A stretch of DNA of 64,000 nt from Seohaeicola_A nanhaiensis. GTDB lineage: Bacteria > Pseudomonadota > Alphaproteobacteria > Rhodobacterales > Rhodobacteraceae. The stretch lies in NCBI RefSeq assembly GCF_042654245.1, contig NZ_JBHSGI010000016.1, positions 1 through 64,000 of the forward strand. Reading direction: 5' to 3'. The notes beneath the pieces were generated by a model. The model was given only the letters and a program-made list of their open reading frames with translations. It ran no database searches and was not told where the DNA came from. Made by a program: the position numbers and the translations under genes. Positions 26,280-35,149 of this stretch are shown piece by piece (position 1 is the stretch's first letter; the number at the start of each line of letters is the position of its first letter).

Positions 26280-26444
26280 GTGCTGGCTAAGATCATCCTT
26301 CTGTTTCTGCTGGGCATGGTGGTGCTGGCGTTCTTCGGCAAGCTGCGCTTTCCCGGTCAGGCCCGGCTGGAGGCGGCCAAATGTCCGCGATGCGGGCGGT
26401 ATCGGATCGGCAAAGGCCCCTGCGGCTGTGGGAGGAAGGGATGA
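26280..26444 (+). CDS. Small single-pass membrane protein with zinc ribbon
   Basis: A 54-residue protein too short for most gene calls. One membrane helix (IILLFLLGMVVLAFF, residues 5-19) is followed by CPRCGRYRIGKGPCGCG, which presents four cysteines as a compact zinc ribbon. It starts at GTG 26280, immediately after the S49 stop, and its stop overlaps the CaCA exchanger start (ATGATG). Such tight packing and an intact motif support a real gene. It probably anchors a metal-bound tail on the cytoplasmic face; the role is unknown. Confidence 0.65.
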   Translation: MLAKIILLFLLGMVVLAFFGKLRFPGQARLEAAKCPRCGRYRIGKGPCGCGRKG

Positions 26445-27376
26445 TGCCCTGGCTGCTTTCGGCGCTTGGCCTTGTGATTTTGCTGTTCGCGGGCGACGCG
26501 CTGGTGCGCGGTGCGGTGAATCTGGCGCTGCGCATCGGCATTCCCGCGCTGATCGTCAGTCTGACCATCGTCGCCTTCGGCACTTCGGCGCCCGAGCTGC
26601 TGATCTCGGTCAGTGCCGTAATCGACAATGCGCCGGGGATCGCGCTGGGCAACGTGGTCGGGTCGAACATCGCCAATGTCCTGCTGGTGCTGGGCATCCC
26701 CGCGATGATCTCGGTTCTGCACACCAGTCAGTGCGACACCCGCAAGGGCTATTTCCACATGCTGGGCGCGACTCTGCTCTTCATCGCGCTGGCCTGGTGG
26801 GGCACGCTGACCTGGGTGTCGGGCCTGATCCTGCTGACCGCGCTGGCCGCGATTCTGGCGATCATGTTCCGCGATGCGCTGGCGCACCGGGATTCAGGCA
26901 AGGAAGAGGATCTGGACGGCGTAGACCCGACGATGCCGGGTTGGCGGATCGGCGTGTTTCTGGTCGCCGGTCTGGTTGGTCTGCCAATTGGCGCGAGCCT
27001 GCTGGTCGAGAACGCCACGATCATCGCCCTTTCGCTTGGCGTGTCCGAGGCGGTGATCGGCCTGACCTTGGTCGCGGTGGGCACATCGCTGCCGGAACTC
27101 GCGACAACGGTGATGGCGGCGCGGCACGGCAAGGCGGATGTGGCGCTGGGCAACGTGATCGGGTCGAACTTCTTCAACCTGCTTGGGATCATCGGCATCG
27201 CGCTGTTGTTCGGTCCGATCCCGACCGGCGCGGAATTCAACTTGGACCTGGCCGTCATGCTTGTCGCGGCGCTGCTGCTGATCCCCTTCGTCATGTTCCG
27301 GCGCGATATCACGCGGCTTTGGGGCTTGGGCCTGACCGCGCTTTATCTGGTCTATCTGGCGATTCTTTTCATATAG
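26441..27376 (+). CDS. Calcium/sodium antiporter, CaCA family (YrbG-like)
   Basis: A 311-residue cation exchanger with ten membrane helices and the two alpha repeats of the family: FGTSAPELLISVSA with VGSNIANVLLVLG, and GTSLPELATTVMA with IGSNFFNLLGIIG. The acidic Pro-Glu residues line the cation site. It exchanges calcium or potassium for sodium across the inner membrane. I use the ATG at 26441, which has GGAGGA at 26431-26436; a longer start at 26381 would run through the zinc-ribbon gene. The stop codon of the preceding gene overlaps it. Confidence 0.93.
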   Translation: MMPWLLSALGLVILLFAGDALVRGAVNLALRIGIPALIVSLTIVAFGTSAPELLISVSAVIDNAPGIALGNVVGSNIANVLLVLGIPAMISVLHTSQCDTRKGYFHMLGATLLFIALAWWGTLTWVSGLILLTALAAILAIMFRDALAHRDSGKEEDLDGVDPTMPGWRIGVFLVAGLVGLPIGASLLVENATIIALSLGVSEAVIGLTLVAVGTSLPELATTVMAARHGKADVALGNVIGSNFFNLLGIIGIALLFGPIPTGAEFNLDLAVMLVAALLLIPFVMFRRDITRLWGLGLTALYLVYLAILFI

Positions 27377-27401
27377 TCGTGACCGGCAGAAGGAGTTGGG
27401 A

Positions 27402-28181
27402 ATGACGCGATGCCTTGTCACCGGCGCGGGCAAGCGGCTGGGCCGCGAGATGGCGTTGTATCTGGCGCGGCGCGGCTTTGACGTGGCGTTGCATTACGCC
27501 GGTTCGAAGGACGGGGCCGAAACCGCGGCGAAGGAAATCCGCGCACTGGGTCGCAAGGCCGAGGTCTTGCAGGCGGATTTCCTGGATGAGGCTCAAGTGC
27601 AGGCGCTGTTCCCCCGCGCGGTCGCGGCGATGGATGGTCCGATCACCTGCCTTGTCAACAATGCCTCCATCTTCGAATACGACACGGTTGCCACGGCGAC
27701 GCGCACCAGCTGGGACCGCCATCTGGACAGCAACCTGCGCGCGCCCTTCGTGCTGACGCAGGCGATGGGGGCGCAGGGGCTGGCTCCCGCGCGCAATGCG
27801 GCCGGAGAGCCCGTGGCCGCGGGGCTGATCGTCAACATCATCGACCAGCGGGTGCTCAAACCCACGCCAGAGTTCATGAGCTATACCATCGCCAAGATGG
27901 CGCTCTGGGCGATGACGCGCACCACTGCGCAGGCGCTGGCCCCGGCGATCCGAGTCAACGCGATCGGCCCCGGACCGACGCTGCGCGCGGAACGTCAAAG
28001 TGCCGAACATTTCGCCAATCAGCGCGCCGCAACCGTGCTGGGCCGGGGCGGCGATCCGGCCGACATCAACGCTGCGCTGGGCTATTTCCTCGACGCGCCA
28101 GCGGTCACCGGGCAACTGCTGTGTGTGGACGGCGGCCAGCATCTGGGCTGGCGGACACCGGACGTTCAGGGGGTCGAATGA
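27402..28181 (+). CDS. Short-chain dehydrogenase, pteridine reductase/FolM-like
   Basis: A 259-residue SDR enzyme. TGAGKRLGREMA is the nucleotide-binding glycine motif with the Arg-Leu-Gly form, suggesting NADPH. NNASIFE is present, and the catalytic region reads NIIDQRVLKPTPEFMSYTIAKMAL, where Tyr-x-x-x-Lys is kept and the usual Ser is replaced by Asp. That Asp-Gln-Arg pattern is characteristic of pteridine reductases and dihydromonapterin reductase FolM. The expected role is reduction of dihydropterins. AAGGAG precedes ATG 27402. It follows the CaCA gene by 25 bases. Confidence 0.85.
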   Translation: MTRCLVTGAGKRLGREMALYLARRGFDVALHYAGSKDGAETAAKEIRALGRKAEVLQADFLDEAQVQALFPRAVAAMDGPITCLVNNASIFEYDTVATATRTSWDRHLDSNLRAPFVLTQAMGAQGLAPARNAAGEPVAAGLIVNIIDQRVLKPTPEFMSYTIAKMALWAMTRTTAQALAPAIRVNAIGPGPTLRAERQSAEHFANQRAATVLGRGGDPADINAALGYFLDAPAVTGQLLCVDGGQHLGWRTPDVQGVE

Positions 28182-28305
28182 GGCAACTTTGCGGCAAGTT
28201 ATTCGACCTTCATGGTTCGGTCACTGAAGCGTTACAAAATTGTCAGTCTTTTCATGATCTTGCCAGGCGTCGATAAATCTTTCAAGTAAAATCAAAGGGT
28301 TGCAA

Positions 28306-28470
28306 ATGCGCTTAAAAATTGTGCAGATCAGCGAAAGCGGCCCAGAACAACGGAAATTTCGCCTAGCCCCGAAGTTGTCCGCACAGTTATCCACAGAAAG
28401 GGTGGATGCCTTCACCCTTGATCCTGCCACCGCATCTGTGCAGCCAGAGGTTGTGAAGCGATTCGATTGA
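28306..28470 (+). CDS. Possible 54-residue small protein upstream of uvrC (uncertain)
   Basis: An open frame from ATG 28306 to TGA 28468-28470, ending one base before the uvrC start codon. The product starts MRLKIVQISESGPEQRK and has no recognisable domain. Its codons at the 5' end are AT-rich and no good ribosome site precedes it. It might be a coupling leader for uvrC or a chance frame in a 290-base gap. The gap otherwise holds an AT-rich stretch (about 28230-28330) and a DnaA box. Confidence 0.25.
   Translation: MRLKIVQISESGPEQRKFRLAPKLSAQLSTERVDAFTLDPATASVQPEVVKRFD
28387..28395 (+). promoter_or_regulatory. Consensus DnaA box
   Basis: TTATCCACA is an exact match to the strong DnaA-box consensus, with a weaker TTGTCCGCA twelve bases before it. 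It lies ahead of uvrC next to an AT-rich segment. A single strong box suggests DnaA-responsive control or titration rather than a replication origin. Confidence 0.5.
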
Positions 28471-28471
28471 C

Positions 28472-30346
28472 ATGAGCATAAAGACACCCGACGAACCGAA
28501 ACCTGCCACCGGTCATGCGGTGATTCAGGGCTATCTGAAAACCCTCGACGGCTCGCCGGGGGTGTATCGGATGCTCGACCCGCAGGCTCGGGTGCTCTAC
28601 GTCGGCAAGGCGCGCAATCTGAAGGCGCGGGTGTCGAATTATGCCCGGCCCGGACAGCATACGCCGCGGATCGAACGGATGATCCGCGACACCGCCTCGA
28701 TGATGTTCCTGACGACGCGGACCGAGACCGAAGCGCTGCTGCTGGAACAGAACCTGATCAAGCAGCTCAAGCCGAAGTACAATGTCCTGCTGCGTGACGA
28801 CAAATCCTTTCCCAATATCCTGGTGGCCAAGGGGCACGCGTTTCCTCAGATCAAGAAACACCGCGGCGCCAAGAGCGAGAAGGGCGCCTATTTCGGCCCC
28901 TTTGCCAGCGCGGGGGCGGTCAACCGGACGCTGAACCAGCTGCAGAAGGCCTTCCTGCTGCGCAACTGCACGGATTCCGTGTTCGAGAGCCGTACCCGGC
29001 CCTGCCTGCTCTATCAGATCAAGCGATGCTCGGGTCCCTGCGTCGGTCTGGTCTCGGCCGAGACCTATGGCGCAGCCGTTGCCGATGCCGAGCGGTTCCT
29101 GTCCGGGCGGTCGACCAAGGTGCAGGAGGACCTGGCCGCGCAGATGCAGGCGGCGTCTGAGGCGATGGAGTTCGAACGCGCGGCGGCGCTGCGCGACCGG
29201 ATCCGCGCGCTGACCACGGTGCAGGGCGCGCAGGGCATCAATCCGCGCGGCGTGGCCGAGGCCGATGTGATCGCGCTGCATATGGAGCAGGGGCAGGCCT
29301 GCGTGCAGGTCTTCTTCATCCGCGCGAACCAGAACTGGGGCAACAAGGACTTCTATCCCCGCGTCGGTGCGGATGTGTCGGCAGCCGAGGTGATGGAGGC
29401 CTTTCTGGGCCAGTTCTACGACAACAAGGAACCCCCCCGGCAGGTGATATTGTCGGACGAGGTGGAAAACCCGGATCTGATGGCGGAGGCGCTGGCGCAG
29501 AAGGCCGGGCGGCGGGTGGAAATCCTGGTGCCGAAGCGGGGCGAGAAATCCGAGCTGGTGGCCGGCGCGCTGCGCAACGCGCGCGAAAGCTTGGCGCGGC
29601 GGATGTCGGAAAGCGCGACCCAGGGCCGGCTGCTGGCTGGTCTGGCCGAGGCCTTCGGGCTGGATGCGCCGCCGCAGCGGATCGAGGTCTATGACAACTC
29701 CCATATCATGGGAACCAACGCGGTTGGCGCGATGATCGTGGCCGGGCCGGATGGGTTCATGAAGAACAGCTATCGCAAGTTCAACATCCGGGGCGAGGAG
29801 CTGACGCCGGGCGACGACTTCGGCATGATGAAAGAGGTGCTGAACCGCCGCTTTGCCCGGCTGATGAAAGAAGATCCCGATCGCGACAAGGGGCATTGGC
29901 CGGACCTGCTGCTGATCGATGGCGGTGCGGGGCAGGTCAGCGCGGTGGCGCAGATCATGGCCGAGCACGGGGTCGAGGACATCCCGATGGTGGGCGTCGC
30001 CAAGGGCGTGGACCGGGACGCGGGCAAGGAGGAGTTCCATCGCGTGGGCCAGCGGCCGTTCGCGCTGCGCCACAACGACCCGGTGCTGTATTTCGTGCAG
30101 CGTTTGCGCGACGAGGCGCACCGCTTTGCCATCGGCACCCATCGCGCCAAGCGGGCAAAGGCGGTCGGGGCCAATCCGCTGGACGATATTCCGGGCGTCG
30201 GCGGCACGCGCAAGCGCGCGCTGCTGGCGCATTTCGGATCGGCCAAGGCGGTCGCGCGCGCCGATCTGGCCGACCTGAAGGCGGTGGACGGCATCTCGGG
30301 CTCGATGGCCGAGACGATCTACAACTTCTTCCACGAGGGCGGATAG
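28472..30346 (+). CDS. uvrC: Excinuclease ABC subunit C
   Basis: A 624-residue UvrC. The N-terminal GIY-YIG nuclease (GVYRMLDPQARVLYVGKA) makes the 3' incision; a UVR motif lies near residue 215-250 (QMQAASEAMEFERAAALRDRI). The central RNase H-like nuclease includes IEVYDNSHIMG and LLIDGGAGQ, and C-terminal helix-hairpin-helix repeats (DIPGVGGTRKRALLAHFGS, VDGISGSMAE) bind DNA. It acts with UvrAB in nucleotide excision repair. It ends nine bases from the convergent lpxK. An N-terminal extension of about 20 residues before the nuclease is usual in this group. Confidence 0.97.
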   Translation: MSIKTPDEPKPATGHAVIQGYLKTLDGSPGVYRMLDPQARVLYVGKARNLKARVSNYARPGQHTPRIERMIRDTASMMFLTTRTETEALLLEQNLIKQLKPKYNVLLRDDKSFPNILVAKGHAFPQIKKHRGAKSEKGAYFGPFASAGAVNRTLNQLQKAFLLRNCTDSVFESRTRPCLLYQIKRCSGPCVGLVSAETYGAAVADAERFLSGRSTKVQEDLAAQMQAASEAMEFERAAALRDRIRALTTVQGAQGINPRGVAEADVIALHMEQGQACVQVFFIRANQNWGNKDFYPRVGADVSAAEVMEAFLGQFYDNKEPPRQVILSDEVENPDLMAEALAQKAGRRVEILVPKRGEKSELVAGALRNARESLARRMSESATQGRLLAGLAEAFGLDAPPQRIEVYDNSHIMGTNAVGAMIVAGPDGFMKNSYRKFNIRGEELTPGDDFGMMKEVLNRRFARLMKEDPDRDKGHWPDLLLIDGGAGQVSAVAQIMAEHGVEDIPMVGVAKGVDRDAGKEEFHRVGQRPFALRHNDPVLYFVQRLRDEAHRFAIGTHRAKRAKAVGANPLDDIPGVGGTRKRALLAHFGSAKAVARADLADLKAVDGISGSMAETIYNFFHEGG

Positions 30347-30355
30347 CCCGTCTGC

Positions 30356-31345
30356 CTAGGGTGGCGGCGCGACGGCGCGCAGGCGTTGGGTCAGGGTCTC
30401 TGCCTCGGCCAGTTCCAGACGCACCGGCAGGGTCAAAACCTTGCCGCGAAAGGCGGGCGGCAGGCGAGCCGCGTCCTTTTCGGTGGTGACCATCTGCGCG
30501 CCAAGGCTGCGCGCCTCGGCTTCGAGCCGGCCCATCAGCGCCGGGGTCAGCGGTTCGTGGTCGTCCAGCGGTTCGGCGCGCAGCAGGGTGGCGCCGAGGG
30601 CGGTAAGGGTGTCGAAGAATTTCTGCGGACGGCCGATGCCGGCGAAGGCAAGGACCGGCGTGCAGGTCCAGTCCATGCCGGTTTGGAGCGGTTTCATCTC
30701 GCCCAGGTAATGCGGGCAAGGAATTTGTGCGCCCCAGCGGTCGGCGAAACCGGCCTGCTGGGAGGCGTCGCCGATCGAGAGCAGGGCATCTGCCCGGGCG
30801 AGGCCGGTGGCCACCGGCTCGCGCAGCGGACCGGCGGGCAGGCAGAGGCCATTGCCGAAACCGACGGCGGCATCGACCACGACGATAGAGAAATCCTTGG
30901 CCACGGACGGGTTCTGGAACCCGTCGTCAAGCAGGATCACGCTGGCTCCGGCGCGCGCGGCCGCAAGGGCGCCGGCGGCGCGGTCGCGGGCCACCCAGAC
31001 CTCGGCGAAGGCGGCCAGCAGCAGTGGTTCGTCGCCGGTCTGGGCGGCCTTGTGCCGCGCGGGATCAATGCGCACCGGTCCTTCCATCGAGCCGCCATAG
31101 CCGCGGCTGACGATGTGCGGCTCGTGCCCCATGACGCGCAGGGCGTCGGCCAGCCAGATGCAGGTGGGTGTCTTGCCGGTGCCGCCGGCGTTCAGGTTGC
31201 CAACGCAGATCACTGGCACACCGGGCGCGACGGGCGTGCCCCGAGCCAGCCGGCGGGCCGTTGCGGCAGCGTAGAGCGCGCCGAGCGGAGCCAGGGCGCG
31301 GGCGCGCCACCCGGCCGGGCGGTTCCAGAAGTCAGGAGACTTCAT
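30356..31345 (-). CDS. lpxK: Tetraacyldisaccharide 4'-kinase
   Basis: A 329-residue LpxK with the P-loop GNLNAGGTGKTP near residue 55 and the conserved ILLDDGFQNPSVAKDFSIVVVDA segment. It phosphorylates the 4' position of the lipid A disaccharide at the inner-membrane cytoplasmic face. An N-terminal hydrophobic/amphipathic helix (ALAPLGALYAAATARRLA) anchors it. It is the last gene of pmbA-cysQ-DUF4170-waaA-lpxK and overlaps the waaA end by 14 bases. Confidence 0.96.
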   Translation of the reverse strand: MKSPDFWNRPAGWRARALAPLGALYAAATARRLARGTPVAPGVPVICVGNLNAGGTGKTPTCIWLADALRVMGHEPHIVSRGYGGSMEGPVRIDPARHKAAQTGDEPLLLAAFAEVWVARDRAAGALAAARAGASVILLDDGFQNPSVAKDFSIVVVDAAVGFGNGLCLPAGPLREPVATGLARADALLSIGDASQQAGFADRWGAQIPCPHYLGEMKPLQTGMDWTCTPVLAFAGIGRPQKFFDTLTALGATLLRAEPLDDHEPLTPALMGRLEAEARSLGAQMVTTEKDAARLPPAFRGKVLTLPVRLELAEAETLTQRLRAVAPPP

Positions 31346-32567
31346 CGGAGACCCTTTTGCGGTCGAGCGCGTCCTGGATGCGGTCGATAAGCATGTCGAT
31401 CAGATCGGCCCCCTCGGTCGCAATCTCCCATCCGGCCAGCGCCATCGTGGCGGCGTGGTCGGGCGCGACCAGCTGGACGACGGCCGAGCCGAGACTGTCG
31501 CCGTTGGCGACGGTGCTGGCAGCGCCGGCCGCGGCGAGGCGGGCATAGGCATCGGCATGATCTGGCACGTTGGGGCCATAGAGCAGGGCCGAACCCAGGG
31601 CAGCGGCCTCCATCGGGTTGACGCCACGGGCGCCCTCGGCGAGCGAACTGGCAAGGAAGGTCAGCGGAGCAACGCGATACCACAGCCCGAGGTCGGCCGG
31701 GTCGGTCGAGATGGCCACCTGAACCCCGTCCTCGATCTGGTCGCCCGAGTCCCAGTCGGCAAAGCGCAGGCGGGCGAGGGTCAACGCGGATTTCAGCGTG
31801 TCGGTGCTGGCGGGATCGGTCAGGGTGATGACCAGCAGCAGGCGGTGCGACAGGCGCAGCGCGGCGCGATGGGCCGAGAGGATGGCGGCGAATTCGGTGG
31901 GCCGCGCGTGGGCGGCCAGCCAGACCGGGCGGCCGGCCAGATCCTGCACCACCGCCTCGAGATCATCGTCGTTGCAGGGCGGGGCCAGCGCGCTGCCACG
32001 CAGCCGGGGCGCGACTGTCACCTTGGCCGGGGCAATGCCCATGCGGCGCAGGGTGCGCGCGGTGGTCTGGTTGGTGGTCAGGATCCAGGAGAACCGGTCG
32101 AGGCAGGACCGGGTGAGGTCAGGAAGCCATTTGTGCCGGCTCGATTGCAGCTCGGCGCTGCCGAGGTCGGCGATGCAGAGCGGCACGCCGATCTCGTTCG
32201 CGGCGGCGATCACATTGGGCATCAGCACGCCGCCGGCCCAGAGGCAGAAGTCGGGATGCCAGTGGGCGGCGAACTGGCGGGCCGAGGCCGGGTGATCGCT
32301 GTCCAGCAGCATGACCCAGTTGGCGCCACCGGGCAGCGGCGCTCCCTCGGCCCGGGCGTCGGGCGCGTGGGTCAGCAGGACGGCGATGCCGGGGCGCATC
32401 ATCTTGAGCCGCCGTGCGAGGTCGTTCAGCGCCGACATGCGGGCGGCGCTGGTGGCGTGCAGCCAGATCAGTTCGGTCTCGGGCCGCGCGGGCGGCTCCT
32501 GAAACGTCGCCGGCGCATGGCGGCGCGACAGGGCCCTGTAGGCCGCGTAACTGAGCGAGCGAACCAA
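31332..32567 (-). CDS. waaA: 3-deoxy-D-manno-octulosonic acid (Kdo) transferase
   Basis: A 411-residue two-domain glycosyltransferase of the Kdo-transferase family. The N-terminal domain shows LIWLHATSAARMSALNDLARRL and LCIADLGSAELQSSRHKW. The C-terminal donor-binding half carries PVWLAAHARPTEFAAIL and the acidic SLAEGARGVNPMEAAALGSALLYGP loop that holds CMP-Kdo. It adds Kdo to lipid IVA. The start is four bases after the DUF4170 stop and its 3' end overlaps lpxK. The sequence is somewhat divergent from enteric WaaA, as usual in Rhodobacterales. Confidence 0.88.
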   Translation of the reverse strand: MVRSLSYAAYRALSRRHAPATFQEPPARPETELIWLHATSAARMSALNDLARRLKMMRPGIAVLLTHAPDARAEGAPLPGGANWVMLLDSDHPASARQFAAHWHPDFCLWAGGVLMPNVIAAANEIGVPLCIADLGSAELQSSRHKWLPDLTRSCLDRFSWILTTNQTTARTLRRMGIAPAKVTVAPRLRGSALAPPCNDDDLEAVVQDLAGRPVWLAAHARPTEFAAILSAHRAALRLSHRLLLVITLTDPASTDTLKSALTLARLRFADWDSGDQIEDGVQVAISTDPADLGLWYRVAPLTFLASSLAEGARGVNPMEAAALGSALLYGPNVPDHADAYARLAAAGAASTVANGDSLGSAVVQLVAPDHAATMALAGWEIATEGADLIDMLIDRIQDALDRKRVSDEVS

Positions 32568-32570
32568 GCC

Positions 32571-32813
32571 TCAGCCCAGTTTTTCGGTTACGGACCCTTC
32601 CTTTTCCTCGTCCCGCAGGCGATGGATATGGGCGATGTAATACCGCATGTGCGCATTATCGACGGTGCGCTGCGCCTCGGCCTTCCAGGCCTCGTAGGCC
32701 GTGGCGTAGTTCGGGAACATGCCGACGATATGGATGTCGTTCACGTTCTTGAAGGCGGACTTTGCGGGGTCGATCAGCTCGCCCCCGAACACAAGGTGCA
32801 GTTTCTGCGGCAT
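32571..32813 (-). CDS. DUF4170 domain protein
   Basis: An 80-residue cytoplasmic protein: LHLVFGGELIDP, VNDIHIVGMFPNYATAYEAWKAEAQRTVDNAHMRYYIAHIHRL. This is the full DUF4170 family, found in alphaproteobacteria beside Kdo/lipid A genes. No function is known. Its genomic link here, four bases before waaA and 85 bases after cysQ, matches the conserved neighbourhood and suggests an accessory role in lipid A core assembly. Confidence 0.85.
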   Translation of the reverse strand: MPQKLHLVFGGELIDPAKSAFKNVNDIHIVGMFPNYATAYEAWKAEAQRTVDNAHMRYYIAHIHRLRDEEKEGSVTEKLG

Positions 32814-32898
32814 GTCTGTATCTGTCCTTCGGCTGGGAGGGTCGTCTTGCCGGTCGAGCCTAAACCTCTGGCTGTAACGGTCAAGTTAAGCGGGGATG

Positions 32899-33684
32899 TC
32901 AGGCCGCGGGCGGGCGCACCGCGGCGGCAATCTGGGCGTGAAGCCCGGGTCCGGCGGCGATCAGGCCAGGGCGGACCGGGTCGGGGTTGTTGAAGCGCAG
33001 CGGCGCGTTGCGGGCGTCGGTGCTGATCGCGCCTGCCTCGCGCAGGATCAGGTCGCCGGCGGCGATGTCCCATTCCCAGCAGCGCCGCATGGTCAGCAGG
33101 CCGTCGAAACGCCCCTCGGCCACCAGCGCCATGCGCCAGGCCAGCGACGGGCGATAGGCGCGGCGGAACGTGGGCGCGGTGCCGCTGGACCAGTTCGAGG
33201 CATGCAGAATCGGGCGGGTGGCCAGGATTTCCGCACTGGCGAGGTCGGTGCGCTCGGTCGGGCGGATCGGCTGCCCGTTCAGCGTGGCGCCCTGCCCCAG
33301 AGCGGCGGCATACAGAAGGTCACGCATCGGCAGATAGACCACGCCGGCAGTGACGATGCCATTTTGGGTGACGGCCAGGGCATGGGCCCAGCTGTCGTCG
33401 CCTTCGACAAAGCTGCGGGTCCCGTCGATCGGATCGACGATGAACACCCGTTCGCGGGACAGGCGCGCGGGCGTGTCCTGGGTTTCTTCCGACAACCAGC
33501 CATAATCTGGGCGGGCGGCCTGAAGCGTCTCTTCCAGCATATCGTTCACGGCGAGGTCGGCCTCGGTGACCGGGCCGGCATCGTCGGGCTTGTTCCAGCT
33601 TTTCGCGGCGCCGTTGAAGCTGCGGGCGATGCGCCCGGCCTCATATGCGGCCTCGATCAGCAGGGGCAGGTCAGCCGCCGGCAA
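32899..33684 (-). CDS. cysQ: 3'(2'),5'-bisphosphate nucleotidase, CysQ/inositol monophosphatase family
   Basis: A 261-residue metal-dependent phosphatase. Metal-binding motifs are WLSEETQD (Glu-Glu), VDPIDGTRSFVEG (the D-P-I/L-D-G-T signature) and WEWDIAAGDLILREAGA. These define the inositol monophosphatase superfamily; CysQ, which removes the 3' phosphate of PAP, is the best subfamily guess. Its 5' end overlaps the pmbA 3' end by 14 bases. The product is cytoplasmic or inner-membrane associated. Confidence 0.86.
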   Translation of the reverse strand: MPAADLPLLIEAAYEAGRIARSFNGAAKSWNKPDDAGPVTEADLAVNDMLEETLQAARPDYGWLSEETQDTPARLSRERVFIVDPIDGTRSFVEGDDSWAHALAVTQNGIVTAGVVYLPMRDLLYAAALGQGATLNGQPIRPTERTDLASAEILATRPILHASNWSSGTAPTFRRAYRPSLAWRMALVAEGRFDGLLTMRRCWEWDIAAGDLILREAGAISTDARNAPLRFNNPDPVRPGLIAAGPGLHAQIAAAVRPPAA

Positions 33685-35017
33685 GCGTCATCCCTTCGAT
33701 CAGCAGCGAGGGCACCACGCGTGACAGCCACGGGCGGGCGTCATTGCCCGGCACCACGCGCGGCAGCATCTCGAGCAGGTTTCCGGCGATGGTGCATTCG
33801 TTGACCGGATAGGCGATTTCGCCGTTCTCGATCCAGAAGCCCGAGGCGCCACGCGAATAGTCGCCCGTGTTCGGGTTGATCGTACTGCCGATCATCGACG
33901 TGACCAGCAGGCCGGTGCCCATGTCGCGGATCAGGTCGGCGCGGCTTTGCGCGCCCTGCGTCAGTTCCAGGTTCCAGTTGGCGGGCGAGGGCGGTGCGCT
34001 GGCACCCCGCGCGGCGTTGCCGGTGGAGGTCAGGCCCAGCTTGCGGGCCGAGGACAGGTCGAGCGTCCAGCCCGTCAGGATGCCGTTCTCGACCAGCGCG
34101 CGGCGTTGTGTCGGCAGGCCCTCGCCGTCAAAGGGGCGCGATCCGGCGGCGCGGGGGCGGAACGGGTCTTCCATCAGAGACAGGGCCTTGGGCAGGACCT
34201 GCTGGCCCAGCCGGCCGATCAGCCAGGATGAGCCGCGCGCAATCGCCGCGCCATTGGCGGCGCCCAGAAGGTGGCCGATCAGCGAGGAGGAGATGCGTTC
34301 ATCGAACAGCACGGGGTAGGTGCCGGTCTTTGGCTTGCGCGGGTTCAGCCGCTCGATGGCCCGATGGCCGGCGGTGGTGCCGATCTCTTCGGGGCTGCGC
34401 AGGTCCGACTGGAAGGTGCGGCTGTCGCCGTCATAGTCGCGCTCCATTCCGGTGCCGCTGCCGGCGATGGCCACGCAGGACAGCCCCCGGCTGGTACGGC
34501 GATACCCCCCGGAAAACCCGTTGGTGGCGAGCATCCAGATCTCATGGGCGCCATAGGCGGCCGAGGTGTCCGAGACCTGCGAGACGCCGTCAACCGCCAG
34601 CGCGGCGGCCTCGGCTGCGACCGCGTCGGCCTGGAGCGCGGCGGGATCGGGTTCTGGAGCGGGGTCGGCGAGTTCCAGCGCGTCGATATCCCAGTCCCGG
34701 GCCAGTTCGGAGGGATCGGCCAGACCGGCATAGGGGTCTTCCGGTGCCTCGCGGGCCATTGCGACAGCGCGTTCCGCCATGTCGGCCATGGTCCGTTCGG
34801 ACGTGTCCGAGACCGAAACGATCGCCTGCCGCTTGCCGATCAGCACGCGCAGCCCTAGGTCGGTGCCCTCGGCGCGTTCGGCATGTTCCAGACGGCCGCC
34901 GCGCACGTCGATGGAGACCGAGGTGCCGCGCACGGCCAGAACGTCGGCCGCATCGGCCCCGGCGCGCCGCGCCTGCGCCAAGAGCGCTTGGCCAAGCTCT
35001 TCGAGGGATTGCGTCAT
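33671..35017 (-). CDS. pmbA: TldD/PmbA family metalloprotease-like protein
   Basis: A 448-residue PmbA homologue. The N-terminal domain includes VSIDVRGGRLEHAERAEGTDLGLRVLIGKRQAIVS. The C-terminal half has the subtilisin-like barrel with GLVTSMIGSTINPNTGDYSRGASGFWIENGEI, the family signature (present as LLVTSMIGS...GDYSRGASGFWIENGEIAYPVNECTIAGNL). TldD/TldE(PmbA) heterodimers cleave unfolded peptides; the PmbA partner lacks the metal site. A tldD gene is not in the window. I place the start at ATG 35017 because the added upstream residues are proline-rich noise. It leads the lipid A cluster. Confidence 0.93.
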   Translation of the reverse strand: MTQSLEELGQALLAQARRAGADAADVLAVRGTSVSIDVRGGRLEHAERAEGTDLGLRVLIGKRQAIVSVSDTSERTMADMAERAVAMAREAPEDPYAGLADPSELARDWDIDALELADPAPEPDPAALQADAVAAEAAALAVDGVSQVSDTSAAYGAHEIWMLATNGFSGGYRRTSRGLSCVAIAGSGTGMERDYDGDSRTFQSDLRSPEEIGTTAGHRAIERLNPRKPKTGTYPVLFDERISSSLIGHLLGAANGAAIARGSSWLIGRLGQQVLPKALSLMEDPFRPRAAGSRPFDGEGLPTQRRALVENGILTGWTLDLSSARKLGLTSTGNAARGASAPPSPANWNLELTQGAQSRADLIRDMGTGLLVTSMIGSTINPNTGDYSRGASGFWIENGEIAYPVNECTIAGNLLEMLPRVVPGNDARPWLSRVVPSLLIEGMTLAGG

Positions 35018-35104
35018 GGGAAATGCCTGATGATGCTCATGCGCCCGAGGTAGCTGTCCGAGGGGCGGGCCGCAAGGGCTCGGCACGAAAACCGGGGGCA
35101 AAGA

Positions 35105-35131
35105 AAAAGGGCCGCACGCGGCGGCCCTTTT
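35105..35131 (-). terminator. Rho-independent terminator after the DUF2125 gene
   Basis: Perfect 11-base arms AAAAGGGCCGC (35105-35115) and GCGGCCCTTTT (35121-35131) around a five-base loop, followed on the minus strand by a T run. It lies 19 bases past the DUF2125 stop and separates it from pmbA. Confidence 0.85.
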
Positions 35132-35149
35132 GGAAGGTTTGTCATGGCT

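Noticed and set aside
28387..28395. Reading the DnaA box as the chromosomal replication origin
   Set aside because: Only one strong box, no dnaA, hemE or parAB neighbours and a repair gene directly downstream.
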